64,000 bases of DNA from Pseudoalteromonas sp. MM1. GTDB taxonomy: Bacteria; Pseudomonadota; Gammaproteobacteria; Enterobacterales; Alteromonadaceae. This document shows positions 49,015-57,623 of the stretch, one piece after another. How positions within the stretch are numbered: position 1 is the stretch's first letter; every line of letters starts with the position of its first letter. A program made the position numbers and the translations under genes. The notes beneath the pieces were generated by a model. That model saw nothing but the letters and a program-made list of their open reading frames with translations. It did no database searches and was not told where the DNA came from. Where the stretch lies: positions 3,100,001-3,164,000 of the forward strand of contig NZ_AP027922.1 of the NCBI RefSeq assembly GCF_030296835.1, in the 5' to 3' direction.

Positions 49015-49713
49015 ATGATAAGCCTAAAAAACGTTACCTTTAAATGGCATAAAAAAGATGCCAAGCCCACGCTTAATATCCCAACCCTTAGTATTAATAA
49101 AGGCGAGCATATTTTTTTACACGGCCCTAGTGGCGCCGGTAAGTCAACCTTACTTGCGTTATTAGCAGGTATAAACACACCAAGTAGTGGCAACATACGT
49201 ATTTTAAATCGCGATTTAAATACACTTAGCAATACGCAAAGAGATGTATTTAGAGCGGAGAATATTGGCTATATTTTTCAAAACTTTAATTTATTACCGT
49301 ATTTAACACCCATTGAGAATGTCACACTTGGCTGTGAATTTTCAAAAAGCAGAAAACAAAAAGCCTTACAGCAAACAACAGAGCCTAAGCCCAGCTTACA
49401 AAAAGAAGCGATACGTTTATTAACAGCATTAGGCTTAAGTGAGTCTTATCATAGTAAAGATGTTGCTTCGCTCAGCATTGGCCAGCAACAACGGGTTGCC
49501 GCTGCTCGCGCATTTATTGGCAGCCCAGAGCTAATAATTGCTGATGAGCCTACCTCGGCACTCGATACCGCAAATAGAGAAAGCTTTATAAAGCTGTTAT
49601 TCGAACAGGCTAAGCGTGCCAACAGTACGCTCGTTTTTGTAAGCCATGACGAAACATTAAAACCGCTATTTAATCGTGCAATTAGCCTAGTTAACTTACA
49701 GGAGCCGTTATGA
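49015..49713 (+). CDS. ABC transporter ATPase (MacB/LolD type)
   Basis: A 232-residue ATPase: Walker A GPSGAGKSTL, Q-loop IFQNFNLLPYLTP, signature LSIGQQQRVAAARAF, Walker B LIIADEPTSALD, switch His in VSHDE. The signature is LSIGQ rather than LSGGQ. It overlaps the permease gene by 4 bp (ATGA). The family works with FtsX-like permeases in export or mechanotransmission. Confidence 0.9.
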   Translation: MISLKNVTFKWHKKDAKPTLNIPTLSINKGEHIFLHGPSGAGKSTLLALLAGINTPSSGNIRILNRDLNTLSNTQRDVFRAENIGYIFQNFNLLPYLTPIENVTLGCEFSKSRKQKALQQTTEPKPSLQKEAIRLLTALGLSESYHSKDVASLSIGQQQRVAAARAFIGSPELIIADEPTSALDTANRESFIKLLFEQAKRANSTLVFVSHDETLKPLFNRAISLVNLQEPL

Positions 49714-50996
49714 TCCTGACTAAGTTAGCTTATAAAAGTTTGCTAAATCGCCGAGCAAGTGTACTGCTCACATTGTTTACCATTGCCATTAGCGTGATGC
49801 TTTTACTCAGTATTGAGCGAATTCGCGTGGATGCGAAAACCAGTTTTAGTAATACCATCTCCGGTACAGACCTAATTGTAGGCGCCCGCACCGGCGACAT
49901 ACAGCTGTTGCTTTCATCCGTATTCAGAATAGGCCATGCCAATAATGGGGTGAGTTGGCAAAGTTATCAGTACATCATAGCTCAACGTGGTGTTAAATGG
50001 AGCATTCCTATTAGTTTAGGCGACAGCCACAAAGGCCAAGCTGTACTAGGTACAAGCCGCGATTACTTTACCCACTATCGTTTTGGTAAAAAGCAAACGT
50101 TGAGTTTTCAACAAGGCCACGCTTTTGAGCATTTAAACCAGGTGGTACTTGGCAGCGATGTAGCGAGCCGTTTAGGGTATACACTAGGTGATAACATAGT
50201 AATCTCACACGGCATGGGTAATACGAGTTTTCACCATCATAAAGACAACCCGTTTACTGTTATCGGTATTTTAAACGCCACCGGCACGCCAGTAGATAAA
50301 ACCTTACACATACCTCTAGCTGCTATTGATTTAATACATGGTGGTTCACACTCTGCGAATGATGAGCACGATGAGCACGATGAGCACGATGAGCACGATG
50401 AGCACGATGAGCACGATGAGCATCACAACCTAATCGGTGAGCCAAGTCAAATTACTGCATTTTTAATGGGCTTCGACTCGCCTTTATATACATTGCAAAT
50501 TAGGCGCAATATCAATCAATACAAAAAAGAGCCACTTCTGGCTATTATGCCCACAGTGACCCTAAAAGAGCTGTGGCAAATGCTCGCCATTGTTGAAAAA
50601 GTTTTGTTACTGTTTTCAGCCGTTGTAGTACTGGTGAGCCTGCTAGGCATGCTGACAACACTACTTGCTAATTTAAACCAGCGCCGCCGTGAACTTGCTA
50701 TTTTACGCTCAGTGGGCGCAAGGCCGTGGCAACTATTTACACTAATAAGCATGGAGTCGTTATTTACAACATTATTAGGCTGCCTAGTTGGCTGTGGTTT
50801 GTATTATAGCGTTATGCTTATTGGTAGCAGCTATTTACAAAGCCACGCAGGCATAAGCGTTAATATTGCCATGCTCTCTTACTATGAACTCACTTTAATA
50901 GGCGTTATTATGGCTGCTGGGTTTATAATTGGCTTAATACCTGCCACCCGCGCTTATTTTTATTCGCTCAGCGATGGCATGAGTATAAAAACTTAA
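49710..50996 (+). CDS. FtsX/MacB-type ABC permease with (Asp-Glu-His) repeat loop
   Basis: A 428-residue permease: N-terminal membrane helix, a large periplasmic MacB-PCD-like domain (about 40-280), then three helices in the FtsX pattern (LLFSAVVVLVSLLGML; FTLISMESLFTTLLGCLVGC; LIGVIMAAGFIIGLIPA). Within the periplasmic domain, residues about 218-238 are seven Asp-Glu-His repeats followed by HHN, a likely metal-binding loop, encoded by a 9-bp tandem repeat. The next gene is a DUF3299 protein. A metal-related role is inference. Confidence 0.88.
   Translation: MILTKLAYKSLLNRRASVLLTLFTIAISVMLLLSIERIRVDAKTSFSNTISGTDLIVGARTGDIQLLLSSVFRIGHANNGVSWQSYQYIIAQRGVKWSIPISLGDSHKGQAVLGTSRDYFTHYRFGKKQTLSFQQGHAFEHLNQVVLGSDVASRLGYTLGDNIVISHGMGNTSFHHHKDNPFTVIGILNATGTPVDKTLHIPLAAIDLIHGGSHSANDEHDEHDEHDEHDEHDEHDEHHNLIGEPSQITAFLMGFDSPLYTLQIRRNINQYKKEPLLAIMPTVTLKELWQMLAIVEKVLLLFSAVVVLVSLLGMLTTLLANLNQRRRELAILRSVGARPWQLFTLISMESLFTTLLGCLVGCGLYYSVMLIGSSYLQSHAGISVNIAMLSYYELTLIGVIMAAGFIIGLIPATRAYFYSLSDGMSIKT
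50361..50423 (+). repeat. In-frame 9-bp tandem repeat, 7 copies
   Basis: GATGAGCAC six times exactly, then GATGAGCAT. Each unit encodes Asp-Glu-His, so copy-number change would lengthen or shorten the metal-binding loop without breaking the frame. Confidence 0.95.
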
Positions 50997-51009
50997 CTTT
51001 AGGAATTTC

Positions 51010-51510
51010 ATGATATTTTTAAAATCAGCACTTTATAACAGCGCACTAATAAGTTGCCTGCTTATTAGCTTTTTTAGCAGTGCAAACCCGCCAAAAGAAA
51101 TTTTTTGGGAAGATTTAATCCCACAAGGGCATGTGCAAATAGATACTCAAGCGCAGGCTAACCACGAAGGTAGTGAACAAAATTGGGTGCAACCAGAGCT
51201 AGATGCTCCCGTGGTTGAAGCATTAAATGGCCAATCAGTGAGCTTACCGGGGTTTGTTGTCCCACTTGAGGGTGACAGTGAAGTCATTACTGAGTTTTTA
51301 CTTGTGCCATACTTTGGCGCGTGTATTCACGTACCGCCCCCGCCACCAAATCAAATCGTTCATGTGACGGTAAAAGGCGGTGTCCCCATAGAGAGCCTTT
51401 ATGATGCGATTGTTGTTACCGGTGTTATCAGTACCGAAACCTGGTCTGGTGAAATAGCCCAAGTGGGCTATAAAATGAAAGCCGTCGGTGTCGCACCATT
51501 TGAGCTATAA
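51010..51510 (+). CDS. DUF3299 exported protein
   Basis: A 166-residue protein with signal peptide (cleavage near SSA-NP). The DUF3299 core is visible: WEDLIPQG, VSLPGFVVPLEGD, and LLVPYFGACIHVPPPPPNQ, with a lone Cys followed by His and a proline run. Such proteins are commonly encoded with MacB-like ABC pairs, as here, 13 bp after the permease. The function is unsettled; metal handling is suggested by the neighbour's His-rich loop. Confidence 0.85.
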   Translation: MIFLKSALYNSALISCLLISFFSSANPPKEIFWEDLIPQGHVQIDTQAQANHEGSEQNWVQPELDAPVVEALNGQSVSLPGFVVPLEGDSEVITEFLLVPYFGACIHVPPPPPNQIVHVTVKGGVPIESLYDAIVVTGVISTETWSGEIAQVGYKMKAVGVAPFEL

Positions 51511-51515
51511 AATGG

Positions 51516-52325
51516 CTATTTTTGGCAGTGCTTACAAAACACCGTACTGCGCTGCCCTAGCCTAATTTCTTCAAGTGGCGTTTTACACGTTACGCACTCC
51601 TCTCCTTTTCGCCCATATACTAACAACTGCTGCGCAAAATAACCTGGTTTGCCATCACTTTGGGCAAAGTCTTTTAAGGTTGTACCACCTTGTGTTATTG
51701 CCGCTGCTAGGGTGTCTTTAATAATAGGGATCAGGGTTTGATAACGCTTTAGCGATACTTTGCCTGCTTCGCGTTTGGGGTGTATCCCCGCTTTAAATAA
51801 CGACTCATTGGCATAAATATTACCTACGCCCACGACCACCGCGTTATCCATAATAAATTGCTTCACGGGGACTTTTTTATTTCGCGACTGCTCGTATACA
51901 CGCTTTGCAAAAAAATCATCCGTAAGCGGCTCAGGGCCAAGCTTTGAAAGCAACTTATGAACATCCCCCGGTGCTTGCCATAAACAGCAACCAAACCGGC
52001 GAGGGTCGTTTAATCGCAGTGCTTTGTCATTACTAAGTATAAACTCAACATGATCATGCTTTTTAAGTGGCTCGCGTTTATCCACAACGCGCAAATTACC
52101 CGACATTCCCAAATGTAAAATAGCACTCCCTAATTCGCAGTGCAGCAATAAATACTTTGCACGGCGCTCAATTCGCTCTACCCTCAACCCTTCTAACTGA
52201 TAAACATCATCTGGCACAGGCCATCGCATGCTGGCATTATAAATATTTACCTTCGTCACCACTTGGTTTTCTACATGCGGGGTGATCCCCAGTCTACTTA
52301 CTTCTACCTCTGGTAATTCAGGCAT
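51516..52325 (-). CDS. mutM: Formamidopyrimidine-DNA glycosylase MutM
   Basis: A 269-residue repair enzyme beginning MPELPEVE, where Pro2 and Glu3 are catalytic. An H2TH motif lies around [12 protein letters not shown] and a C-terminal zinc finger has CVTC and CKHC. It removes 8-oxoguanine and nicks the abasic site. It converges with the DUF3299 gene and shares a base with the gene upstream. Confidence 0.97.
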   Translation of the reverse strand: MPELPEVEVSRLGITPHVENQVVTKVNIYNASMRWPVPDDVYQLEGLRVERIERRAKYLLLHCELGSAILHLGMSGNLRVVDKREPLKKHDHVEFILSNDKALRLNDPRRFGCCLWQAPGDVHKLLSKLGPEPLTDDFFAKRVYEQSRNKKVPVKQFIMDNAVVVGVGNIYANESLFKAGIHPKREAGKVSLKRYQTLIPIIKDTLAAAITQGGTTLKDFAQSDGKPGYFAQQLLVYGRKGEECVTCKTPLEEIRLGQRSTVFCKHCQK

Positions 52326-52840
52326 TAATGCAACTCACTTTTTGAAAAATCAACACTTGGAAATAACTGCTTTGCAGTCGCTAAATCAAGCCCCATCACA
52401 CGCTGGCTATTTTTTTCCAACAAATAGTACTTACCGTTACCTTTGTACAGTAAATAAACCCAAGGTAGGCTCTCACCTGCTAATTCAAAGGTTGCAACAT
52501 AGAGTGGTGAATTAGGATTAAATACCACCGACTCATTTACCTGCATCAACGCAGCCGTTTGCCAATGGTTAATTAGCTCAGCTAATTGCTGCTGTGATGC
52601 GTCCCACCTCACTGGCGCATTTTCTTGTAATGCGGTTGTACGCCAACTTGTACCAATACGTTCAATTTTCTGATCAACAAAGCTCAGTGTTAGCACAAAA
52701 CTTTGTAATGGCAGTACCGGTTGCAACGTAGGCTCGTCTTCGCCCCCTAAAAGCTGCTTATGCCAGCCATTTAAAAAGAAGATCATAATCAACATCGAAA
52801 AAATAATAACGTTGTTCCAACCTTTACGGCCCAGTCGCAT
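52325..52840 (-). CDS. Hypothetical single-pass membrane protein upstream of mutM
   Basis: A 171-residue protein with one N-terminal membrane helix ([16 protein letters not shown]) and a periplasmic-side globular part of strands and short helices. I do not recognise the family. It overlaps mutM by one base, so the two are co-transcribed; the functional link is unclear. Confidence 0.75.
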   Translation of the reverse strand: MRLGRKGWNNVIIFSMLIMIFFLNGWHKQLLGGEDEPTLQPVLPLQSFVLTLSFVDQKIERIGTSWRTTALQENAPVRWDASQQQLAELINHWQTAALMQVNESVVFNPNSPLYVATFELAGESLPWVYLLYKGNGKYYLLEKNSQRVMGLDLATAKQLFPSVDFSKSELH

Positions 52841-52958
52841 ATTTATACACCCAGTAAATTCAAGATTTTAAAGTGTAACTAAAACTTAATTGCACTGTCT
52901 ATATGTTAAAGAGCACAGACTTTGGTAGAATATCGGCAAATTTAAAGGAGTTCCGTCA

Positions 52959-53885
52959 ATGTCTATGTATGTAGTGGGCCATAAAATCCCAGATTCAGAT
53001 TCTATTTGTGGTGCAATTGCACTGGCTTATTTAAAAAACCAAATCGATGAGCCAGCAATTCCAACACGCCTTGGTGAAGTATCACCAGAAACACAATTTA
53101 TCCTAGATAAATTTGGCTTCGAAGCACCTGAGCTTAAATTAAGCTACGCGGGCGAAGATGTATATATTGTTGATCATACCGAAAAAACACAAGCGCCAGA
53201 TGATATCGACCAAGCACGTGTTGTTGGTGTAGTCGATCACCATAAACTAGGCGACTTAACGTCATCTACACCGCTTGAGTGTTGGATTCGCCCAGTTGGC
53301 TGTTCAAACACCATTATTAAAATGATGTATGACTTCTACAACGTAGAAATCCCAAAAGATATTGCTGGTATCATGCTATGTGCAATTTTAAGCGACACCG
53401 TTATTTTTAAATCGCCTACTTGCACAACAGCCGATATAAAATGCGTAGAAGCGCTAGCAGAAATTGCCGGTATTGAAGACTTTAAAGAGCTAGGCATGGA
53501 CATGTTCCGAGTTAAATCAGCAGTAGAAGACACGCCTGTACGTGACCTAGTAATGCGTGACTTTAAAGATTTCAACATGAACGGCAACCTAGTGGGCATA
53601 GGCCAGCTAGAGGTTATTGACCTTGCAGTGTTTGACGAAATCAAAGCTGACCTTGAAGCAGACATCGCAAAACTAAAAGCGGAAGGCAACCGCCATTCAG
53701 TATTTTTACTACTTACCGATATTATGAAAGAAGGTTCACAAATGTTAATCGCATCAGATGATGCAACACTTGTAGAGCAAGCTTATGGTGAAAAACCAAG
53801 CGCAGGTAAAGTATGGCTAGACGGTGTATTAAGCCGTAAAAAGCAAGTAGTGCCGCCACTACAAGACGTGTTTGCCAAGCTGTAA
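52959..53885 (+). CDS. ppaC: Manganese-dependent inorganic pyrophosphatase (DHH family)
   Basis: A 308-residue family II pyrophosphatase. Metal-binding segments are GHKIPDSDSICGAIA, YIVDHTE and GVVDHHKLGD; the C-terminal DHHA2 domain ends SRKKQVVPPLQ. It hydrolyses pyrophosphate in the cytoplasm. AAAGGAG precedes the ATG. The last codons, AAG CTG TAA, form the first unit of a heptamer array that continues past the stop. Confidence 0.95.
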   Translation: MSMYVVGHKIPDSDSICGAIALAYLKNQIDEPAIPTRLGEVSPETQFILDKFGFEAPELKLSYAGEDVYIVDHTEKTQAPDDIDQARVVGVVDHHKLGDLTSSTPLECWIRPVGCSNTIIKMMYDFYNVEIPKDIAGIMLCAILSDTVIFKSPTCTTADIKCVEALAEIAGIEDFKELGMDMFRVKSAVEDTPVRDLVMRDFKDFNMNGNLVGIGQLEVIDLAVFDEIKADLEADIAKLKAEGNRHSVFLLLTDIMKEGSQMLIASDDATLVEQAYGEKPSAGKVWLDGVLSRKKQVVPPLQDVFAKL

Positions 53886-53940
53886 GCTGTAAGCTGTAAG
53901 CTGTAAGCTGTAAGCTGTAAGCTGTAAGCTGTAAGCTGTA
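53877..53940 (+). repeat. Heptamer tandem repeat, 9 copies, spanning the ppaC stop
   Basis: AAGCTGT repeats exactly nine times plus one base. The first copy supplies the last Lys-Leu codons and part of the stop codon of ppaC; the rest is untranslated. Because the stop is in the first unit, change in copy number would not alter the protein. Confidence 0.97.
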
Positions 53941-54031
53941 GAATAATGACCTTGTGGGTTTTGATCTGCAAGGTTTTTTTATGCCTAAATTTTGAGCAAG
54001 TTGGCGTATACATTACGAATATGTGATTTTA

Positions 54032-54065
54032 AAAAACAAAAAACCCAGCATAAGCTGGGTTTTTA
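54032..54065 (-). terminator. Terminator of rpmB-rpmG
   Basis: Same stem AACCCAGC / GCTGGGTT and flanks as the rplM-rpsI terminator: 33 bp identical (54032-54064 and 16702-16734). It lies 22 bp after the rpmG stop. Confidence 0.85.
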
Positions 54066-54086
54066 CAATTCTGAAAGAAAACTAAA

Positions 54087-54242
54087 TTACTTAATTTTAG
54101 CTTCTTTGAAAATCACGTGTTTACGAGCCTTAGGATCGAACTTTTTGATTTCCATCTTTTCAGGCATGTTACGCTTGTTTTTGTCGGTAGTGTAGAAAAA
54201 ACCAGTACCAGCAGTTGAAACTAAACGGATTTTATCGCGCAT
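54087..54242 (-). CDS. rpmG: Ribosomal protein L33
   Basis: A 51-residue protein, [14 protein letters not shown] at the start and [19 protein letters not shown] at the end, matching the L33 family. The Cys-free form (no zinc ribbon) is the zinc-independent type. It follows rpmB after 11 bp, with AAGGAAC as ribosome site. Confidence 0.96.
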   Translation of the reverse strand: MRDKIRLVSTAGTGFFYTTDKNKRNMPEKMEIKKFDPKARKHVIFKEAKIK

Positions 54243-54253
54243 GATTCAGTTCC

Positions 54254-54490
54254 TTAAACTTTTTCGCCGCGAGCACGGATATCTGTAAGTACCGCGTCGA
54301 TGCCTTTTTTATCGATAATACGCATACCTTTAGTAGTAGTGCGTAGTGTTACAAAACGTTTTTCACTTTCAACCCAAAAACGGTGTGTTTGTAGGTTAGG
54401 TAGGAAACGACGTCTAGTCGCGTTTCTCGCGTGTGAACGGTGGTTACCAACCGTTGGACGCTTACCTGTAACTTGACATACTTTAGACAT
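54254..54490 (-). CDS. rpmB: Ribosomal protein L28
   Basis: A 78-residue protein: [36 protein letters not shown] and KKGIDAVL are diagnostic. The zinc-ligand Cys pairs are absent, as in most gammaproteobacteria. First gene of rpmB-rpmG. Confidence 0.97.
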   Translation of the reverse strand: MSKVCQVTGKRPTVGNHRSHARNATRRRFLPNLQTHRFWVESEKRFVTLRTTTKGMRIIDKKGIDAVLTDIRARGEKV

Positions 54491-54574
54491 GTCTATATAT
54501 CTCCAATAACTTCGCTCGAGCTTAATTTAACCTAAGGCCATGTATTTGTGCCCTAGATAAATCGAAGGGCGCTC

Positions 54575-54603
54575 TTTATACAGCTTTTACAGGCAAAGAT
54601 CAA
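54575..54603 (-). promoter_or_regulatory. Candidate promoter of rpmB-rpmG
   Basis: Minus strand: TTGATC (54598-54603), 17-bp spacer, TATAAA (54575-54580), then the G+C-rich discriminator GAGCGCCC, as in stringently controlled promoters. It lies about 85 bp upstream of the rpmB ATG. Confidence 0.5.
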
Positions 54604-54760
54604 ATACTGATCTATCCAACCAGCTCATATGTAAATTTGATAGCGGCTAATTATAAAGATCGAATGCCCTTAGGGAAAGTAAAAACTGCATTTAAATTAA
54701 ACTAATTTGCCAAAACGCCTCAAACCGCTCATTTTTAACACACTTATTCACCAAGCAAAG

Positions 54761-55435
54761 TTAAATCAAGCCCCGCTGTGCAAAAGAAACACATGTTTCT
54801 CCTCCAACAATGATGTGATCAAGCACATTTATATCTACCAATTGCAGCGCTTGTTGTAACTTATTGGTGATAAGTTTGTCTGCTTGGCTTGGTTCGGCAA
54901 TACCGCTTGGGTGGTTGTGTGCCAAAATAATGGCCGCAGCATTATTTTTTAAGGCCGCTTTTAATACTTCTCTGGGGTAAACGCTGGCGGAGTTTATTGT
55001 GCCATAAAACAAAATTTCGTCTTTTACTAAACGGTTTTGACTATCAAGATAGAGCACCATAAACACTTCTTGCTGCAACCCGCGCATTTGCAGTGTTAAA
55101 TATTCATACACCGCATTTGGCGAATTAAACACCGCATCGCGCTGGCAGCGCTCCTGCATGTAACGTTGACTCAGCTCAAGCACCGCTTGCAATTGCACAT
55201 ATTTTGCCATCCCTAAGCCTTTTTGTGCGCAAAACTCATCTTGGCTGGCGTTAAATAAATTATGCAGTGTTTTATTTTCGTTAAGCAGGTGTTGGGCCAG
55301 CTCTATCACATTCATTCCTGGTAACCCAGTACGCAAAAAAATTGCTAATAACTCAGCATCACTCAGTGCTTTAGGGCCTTTAGCAATGAGCTTTTCACGG
55401 GGGCGAAGTGAATTAGGTAACGAAGATAATTGCAT
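54761..55435 (-). CDS. radC: RadC family JAB/MPN-domain protein
   Basis: A 224-residue protein with an N-terminal helix-hairpin-helix region (SDAELLAIFLRTGLPGMNV) and a C-terminal JAMM domain with HNHPSG and a downstream Asp (PSQAD). The early link to recombination repair has been withdrawn, so its role is unknown. It is divergent from coaBC, as in E. coli. Confidence 0.93.
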   Translation of the reverse strand: MQLSSLPNSLRPREKLIAKGPKALSDAELLAIFLRTGLPGMNVIELAQHLLNENKTLHNLFNASQDEFCAQKGLGMAKYVQLQAVLELSQRYMQERCQRDAVFNSPNAVYEYLTLQMRGLQQEVFMVLYLDSQNRLVKDEILFYGTINSASVYPREVLKAALKNNAAAIILAHNHPSGIAEPSQADKLITNKLQQALQLVDINVLDHIIVGGETCVSFAQRGLI

Positions 55436-55579
55436 TATTCATCCTTGATGATTAAAAAACAGTCATATAACTGTAATGCAAATTTCAAAATTAGCCTGAT
55501 TATTTAATCTTAAAAACTTAGCTCAAAGCACAAAGATTTGTTATTTTAGCCTGCATATACACTCAAGCAAAAAAAACTC

Positions 55580-56773
55580 ATGACTAACTTAACAAACAAA
55601 AAAATTGTACTTGGCATAACTGGCGGTATTGCAGCCTATAAATGTGCAGAGCTCGTTAGGCGTTTAAAAGATGCAGGTTGCGAAGTAAAAGTAGTTATGA
55701 GCGAGTCAGCTAAACACTTTATAACCCCCTTAACCATGCAAGCGGTTAGTGGCGAAATGGTATCTGACTCATTACTTGACCCCTCAGCTGAGGCGGCAAT
55801 GGGCCATATAGAATTTGCAAAATGGGCTGATTTAATTTTAGTTGCACCTGCAACCAGTAATACGATTGCTAAAATGGCTGCAGGCATAGCCGATGATTTA
55901 CTCACCACACTGCTATTGGCAACTCCAGCAAAAGTGGCAATAGCCCCAGCAATGAACCAGCAAATGTATGCACACCCTGCTACACAAGCTAATTTAGCAA
56001 CACTTAAATCTCGCAATGTACTAATTTGGGGCCCAGGTAAAGGCGAGCAAGCCTGTGGCGATGTAGGCGCTGGGCGCATGCTAGAGCCGCATGAGCTTGT
56101 GGCTTTGTGCACTGCTACAGAGCAGCCGCAATTATTAGCAGGTAAAACGATTACCATTACCGCAGGCCCGACCCGCGAACCACTTGACCCTGTGCGTTTT
56201 ATATCAAACCACAGTTCAGGAAAAATGGGCTATGCTCTTGCACAAGCCGCATTAGAGCTTGGTGCTAAGGTTAATTTAATTTCAGGCCCGGTGACTATTA
56301 AAGCCCCTACTGGTGCTAATTTGATTAACATAGAAAGTGCTGAACAGCTTTTAAATGAGTCATTAACCTATGCCGTACATTCTGACGCTTTTATTGGTTG
56401 CGCCGCCGTAGCTGATTACAGAGCAGCGAATGTCGCTACTCAAAAAATGAAAAAACAAGGCGATGAGCTTACCCTTACACTTGTTAAAAACCCCGATGTA
56501 ATAGCCGCCGTTGCAAGCTTAGAGCAAGGCCGCCCTTACACAGTAGGTTTTGCAGCCGAAACACAAAATGTAGAGAGCTATGCAAAGGGTAAACTTAAAA
56601 ATAAAAACTTAGATATGATTTGTGCAAATGATGTATCAAAAAGTGGCTTAGGCTTTAACTCTGATCATAATGCTTTAACACTTTATTGGCATAATCAAAG
56701 CGTAGAATTACCAGCAACAAGTAAAACAGAAATTGCGCATCAAGTGATCGAACAGCTCGCTAAACATCTATAA
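55580..56773 (+). CDS. coaBC: Bifunctional coenzyme A synthesis protein CoaBC
   Basis: A 397-residue fusion. The N-terminal decarboxylase half (1-185) is a flavoprotein: [35 protein letters not shown] and the catalytic Cys in [13 protein letters not shown]. The C-terminal phosphopantothenoylcysteine synthetase half begins [15 protein letters not shown] with NHSSGKMG. It makes 4'-phosphopantetheine from phosphopantothenate. Confidence 0.97.
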   Translation: MTNLTNKKIVLGITGGIAAYKCAELVRRLKDAGCEVKVVMSESAKHFITPLTMQAVSGEMVSDSLLDPSAEAAMGHIEFAKWADLILVAPATSNTIAKMAAGIADDLLTTLLLATPAKVAIAPAMNQQMYAHPATQANLATLKSRNVLIWGPGKGEQACGDVGAGRMLEPHELVALCTATEQPQLLAGKTITITAGPTREPLDPVRFISNHSSGKMGYALAQAALELGAKVNLISGPVTIKAPTGANLINIESAEQLLNESLTYAVHSDAFIGCAAVADYRAANVATQKMKKQGDELTLTLVKNPDVIAAVASLEQGRPYTVGFAAETQNVESYAKGKLKNKNLDMICANDVSKSGLGFNSDHNALTLYWHNQSVELPATSKTEIAHQVIEQLAKHL

Positions 56774-56875
56774 AAATGCTGGAAACAAACTGAATAAAAC
56801 ATTAACATAAGCCACTCATTTGAACAGAAAATGACTAGCCCCAGCTAAAAATAACAAATAAAAAAAGGAAGGTTC

Positions 56876-57463
56876 ATGCCTGCGACAAAAAGAAGTAATC
56901 GCAAAGAGCAGATACTGCAAGCACTCGCACAAATGTTAGAAACCAGCCCAGGACAACGAATTACCACAGCGAAGCTTGCTGCTGAAGTGGGTGTTTCTGA
57001 AGCTGCGCTTTACCGTCATTTTCCTAGCAAAGCACGTATGTTTGAAGGCCTAATTGAGTTTATTGAAGACACGCTTTTGTCGCGTATTAACCTTATTTTA
57101 GAAAACGAAAAAGAAAGCCAAACACGCGTTTACAATATTTTATTATTGCTACTCACCTTTGCAGAAAAAAACCCTGGTATTACACGCATACTTACCGGCG
57201 ACGCCCTGCAAGGTGAACAAGAGCGATTACGCGAGCGTGTACAAGGGCTATTTGAAAAACTAGAAACACAATTCAAACAAGTACTTCGCGAGCGAAAGCT
57301 CCGTGAAGGTAAAACTTTTCAAAGCGATGAGCTCACCCTAGCTAACTTTTTACTTGCTTACGTAGAAGGCAAAATGAACCAGTTTGTGCGCAGCGACTTT
57401 AAAGTAAAGCCAAGCTCGCAGTTTGAAAAACAATGGCCTGAACTACAAAAAATTTGGCTATAA
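56876..57463 (+). CDS. slmA: Nucleoid occlusion factor SlmA (TetR family)
   Basis: A 195-residue TetR-type protein. Its HTH is [30 protein letters not shown], as in SlmA. When bound to its chromosomal sites it disrupts FtsZ polymers over the nucleoid. AAGGAAGG precedes the ATG. The order coaBC-slmA is conserved, but dut is missing between them, and pyrE, which often follows, is absent. Confidence 0.94.
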   Translation: MPATKRSNRKEQILQALAQMLETSPGQRITTAKLAAEVGVSEAALYRHFPSKARMFEGLIEFIEDTLLSRINLILENEKESQTRVYNILLLLLTFAEKNPGITRILTGDALQGEQERLRERVQGLFEKLETQFKQVLRERKLREGKTFQSDELTLANFLLAYVEGKMNQFVRSDFKVKPSSQFEKQWPELQKIWL

Positions 57464-57623
57464 CACAAATTGACTCATTTCATTTAAGCGCGGTACCTAA
57501 TCGCGCTTAGCTTTCCCCTTTCATCCCTTTTCTTATACCGCTTATCTGATCCGCTCGAAATATAAACCAAACTCGTTACAATACTTATTACCCTAAAGGC
57601 ACTGTAAAAAACGAGAATCAATA

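Noticed and set aside
50361..50423. CRISPR-like array
   Set aside because: Units are 9 bp without spacers and lie in frame inside a permease gene; it is a simple coding repeat. No CRISPR array was seen anywhere in the window.
53783..54013. Minus-strand frame with a repeated Leu-Thr-Ala-Tyr-Ser pattern
   Set aside because: It is only the translation of the AAGCTGT heptamer array and the end of ppaC on the opposite strand.
54597..54613. Short inverted repeat AGATCA / TGATCT upstream of rpmB
   Set aside because: Six-base arms are too short to be telling, and it overlaps the candidate -35 element; it may be chance.
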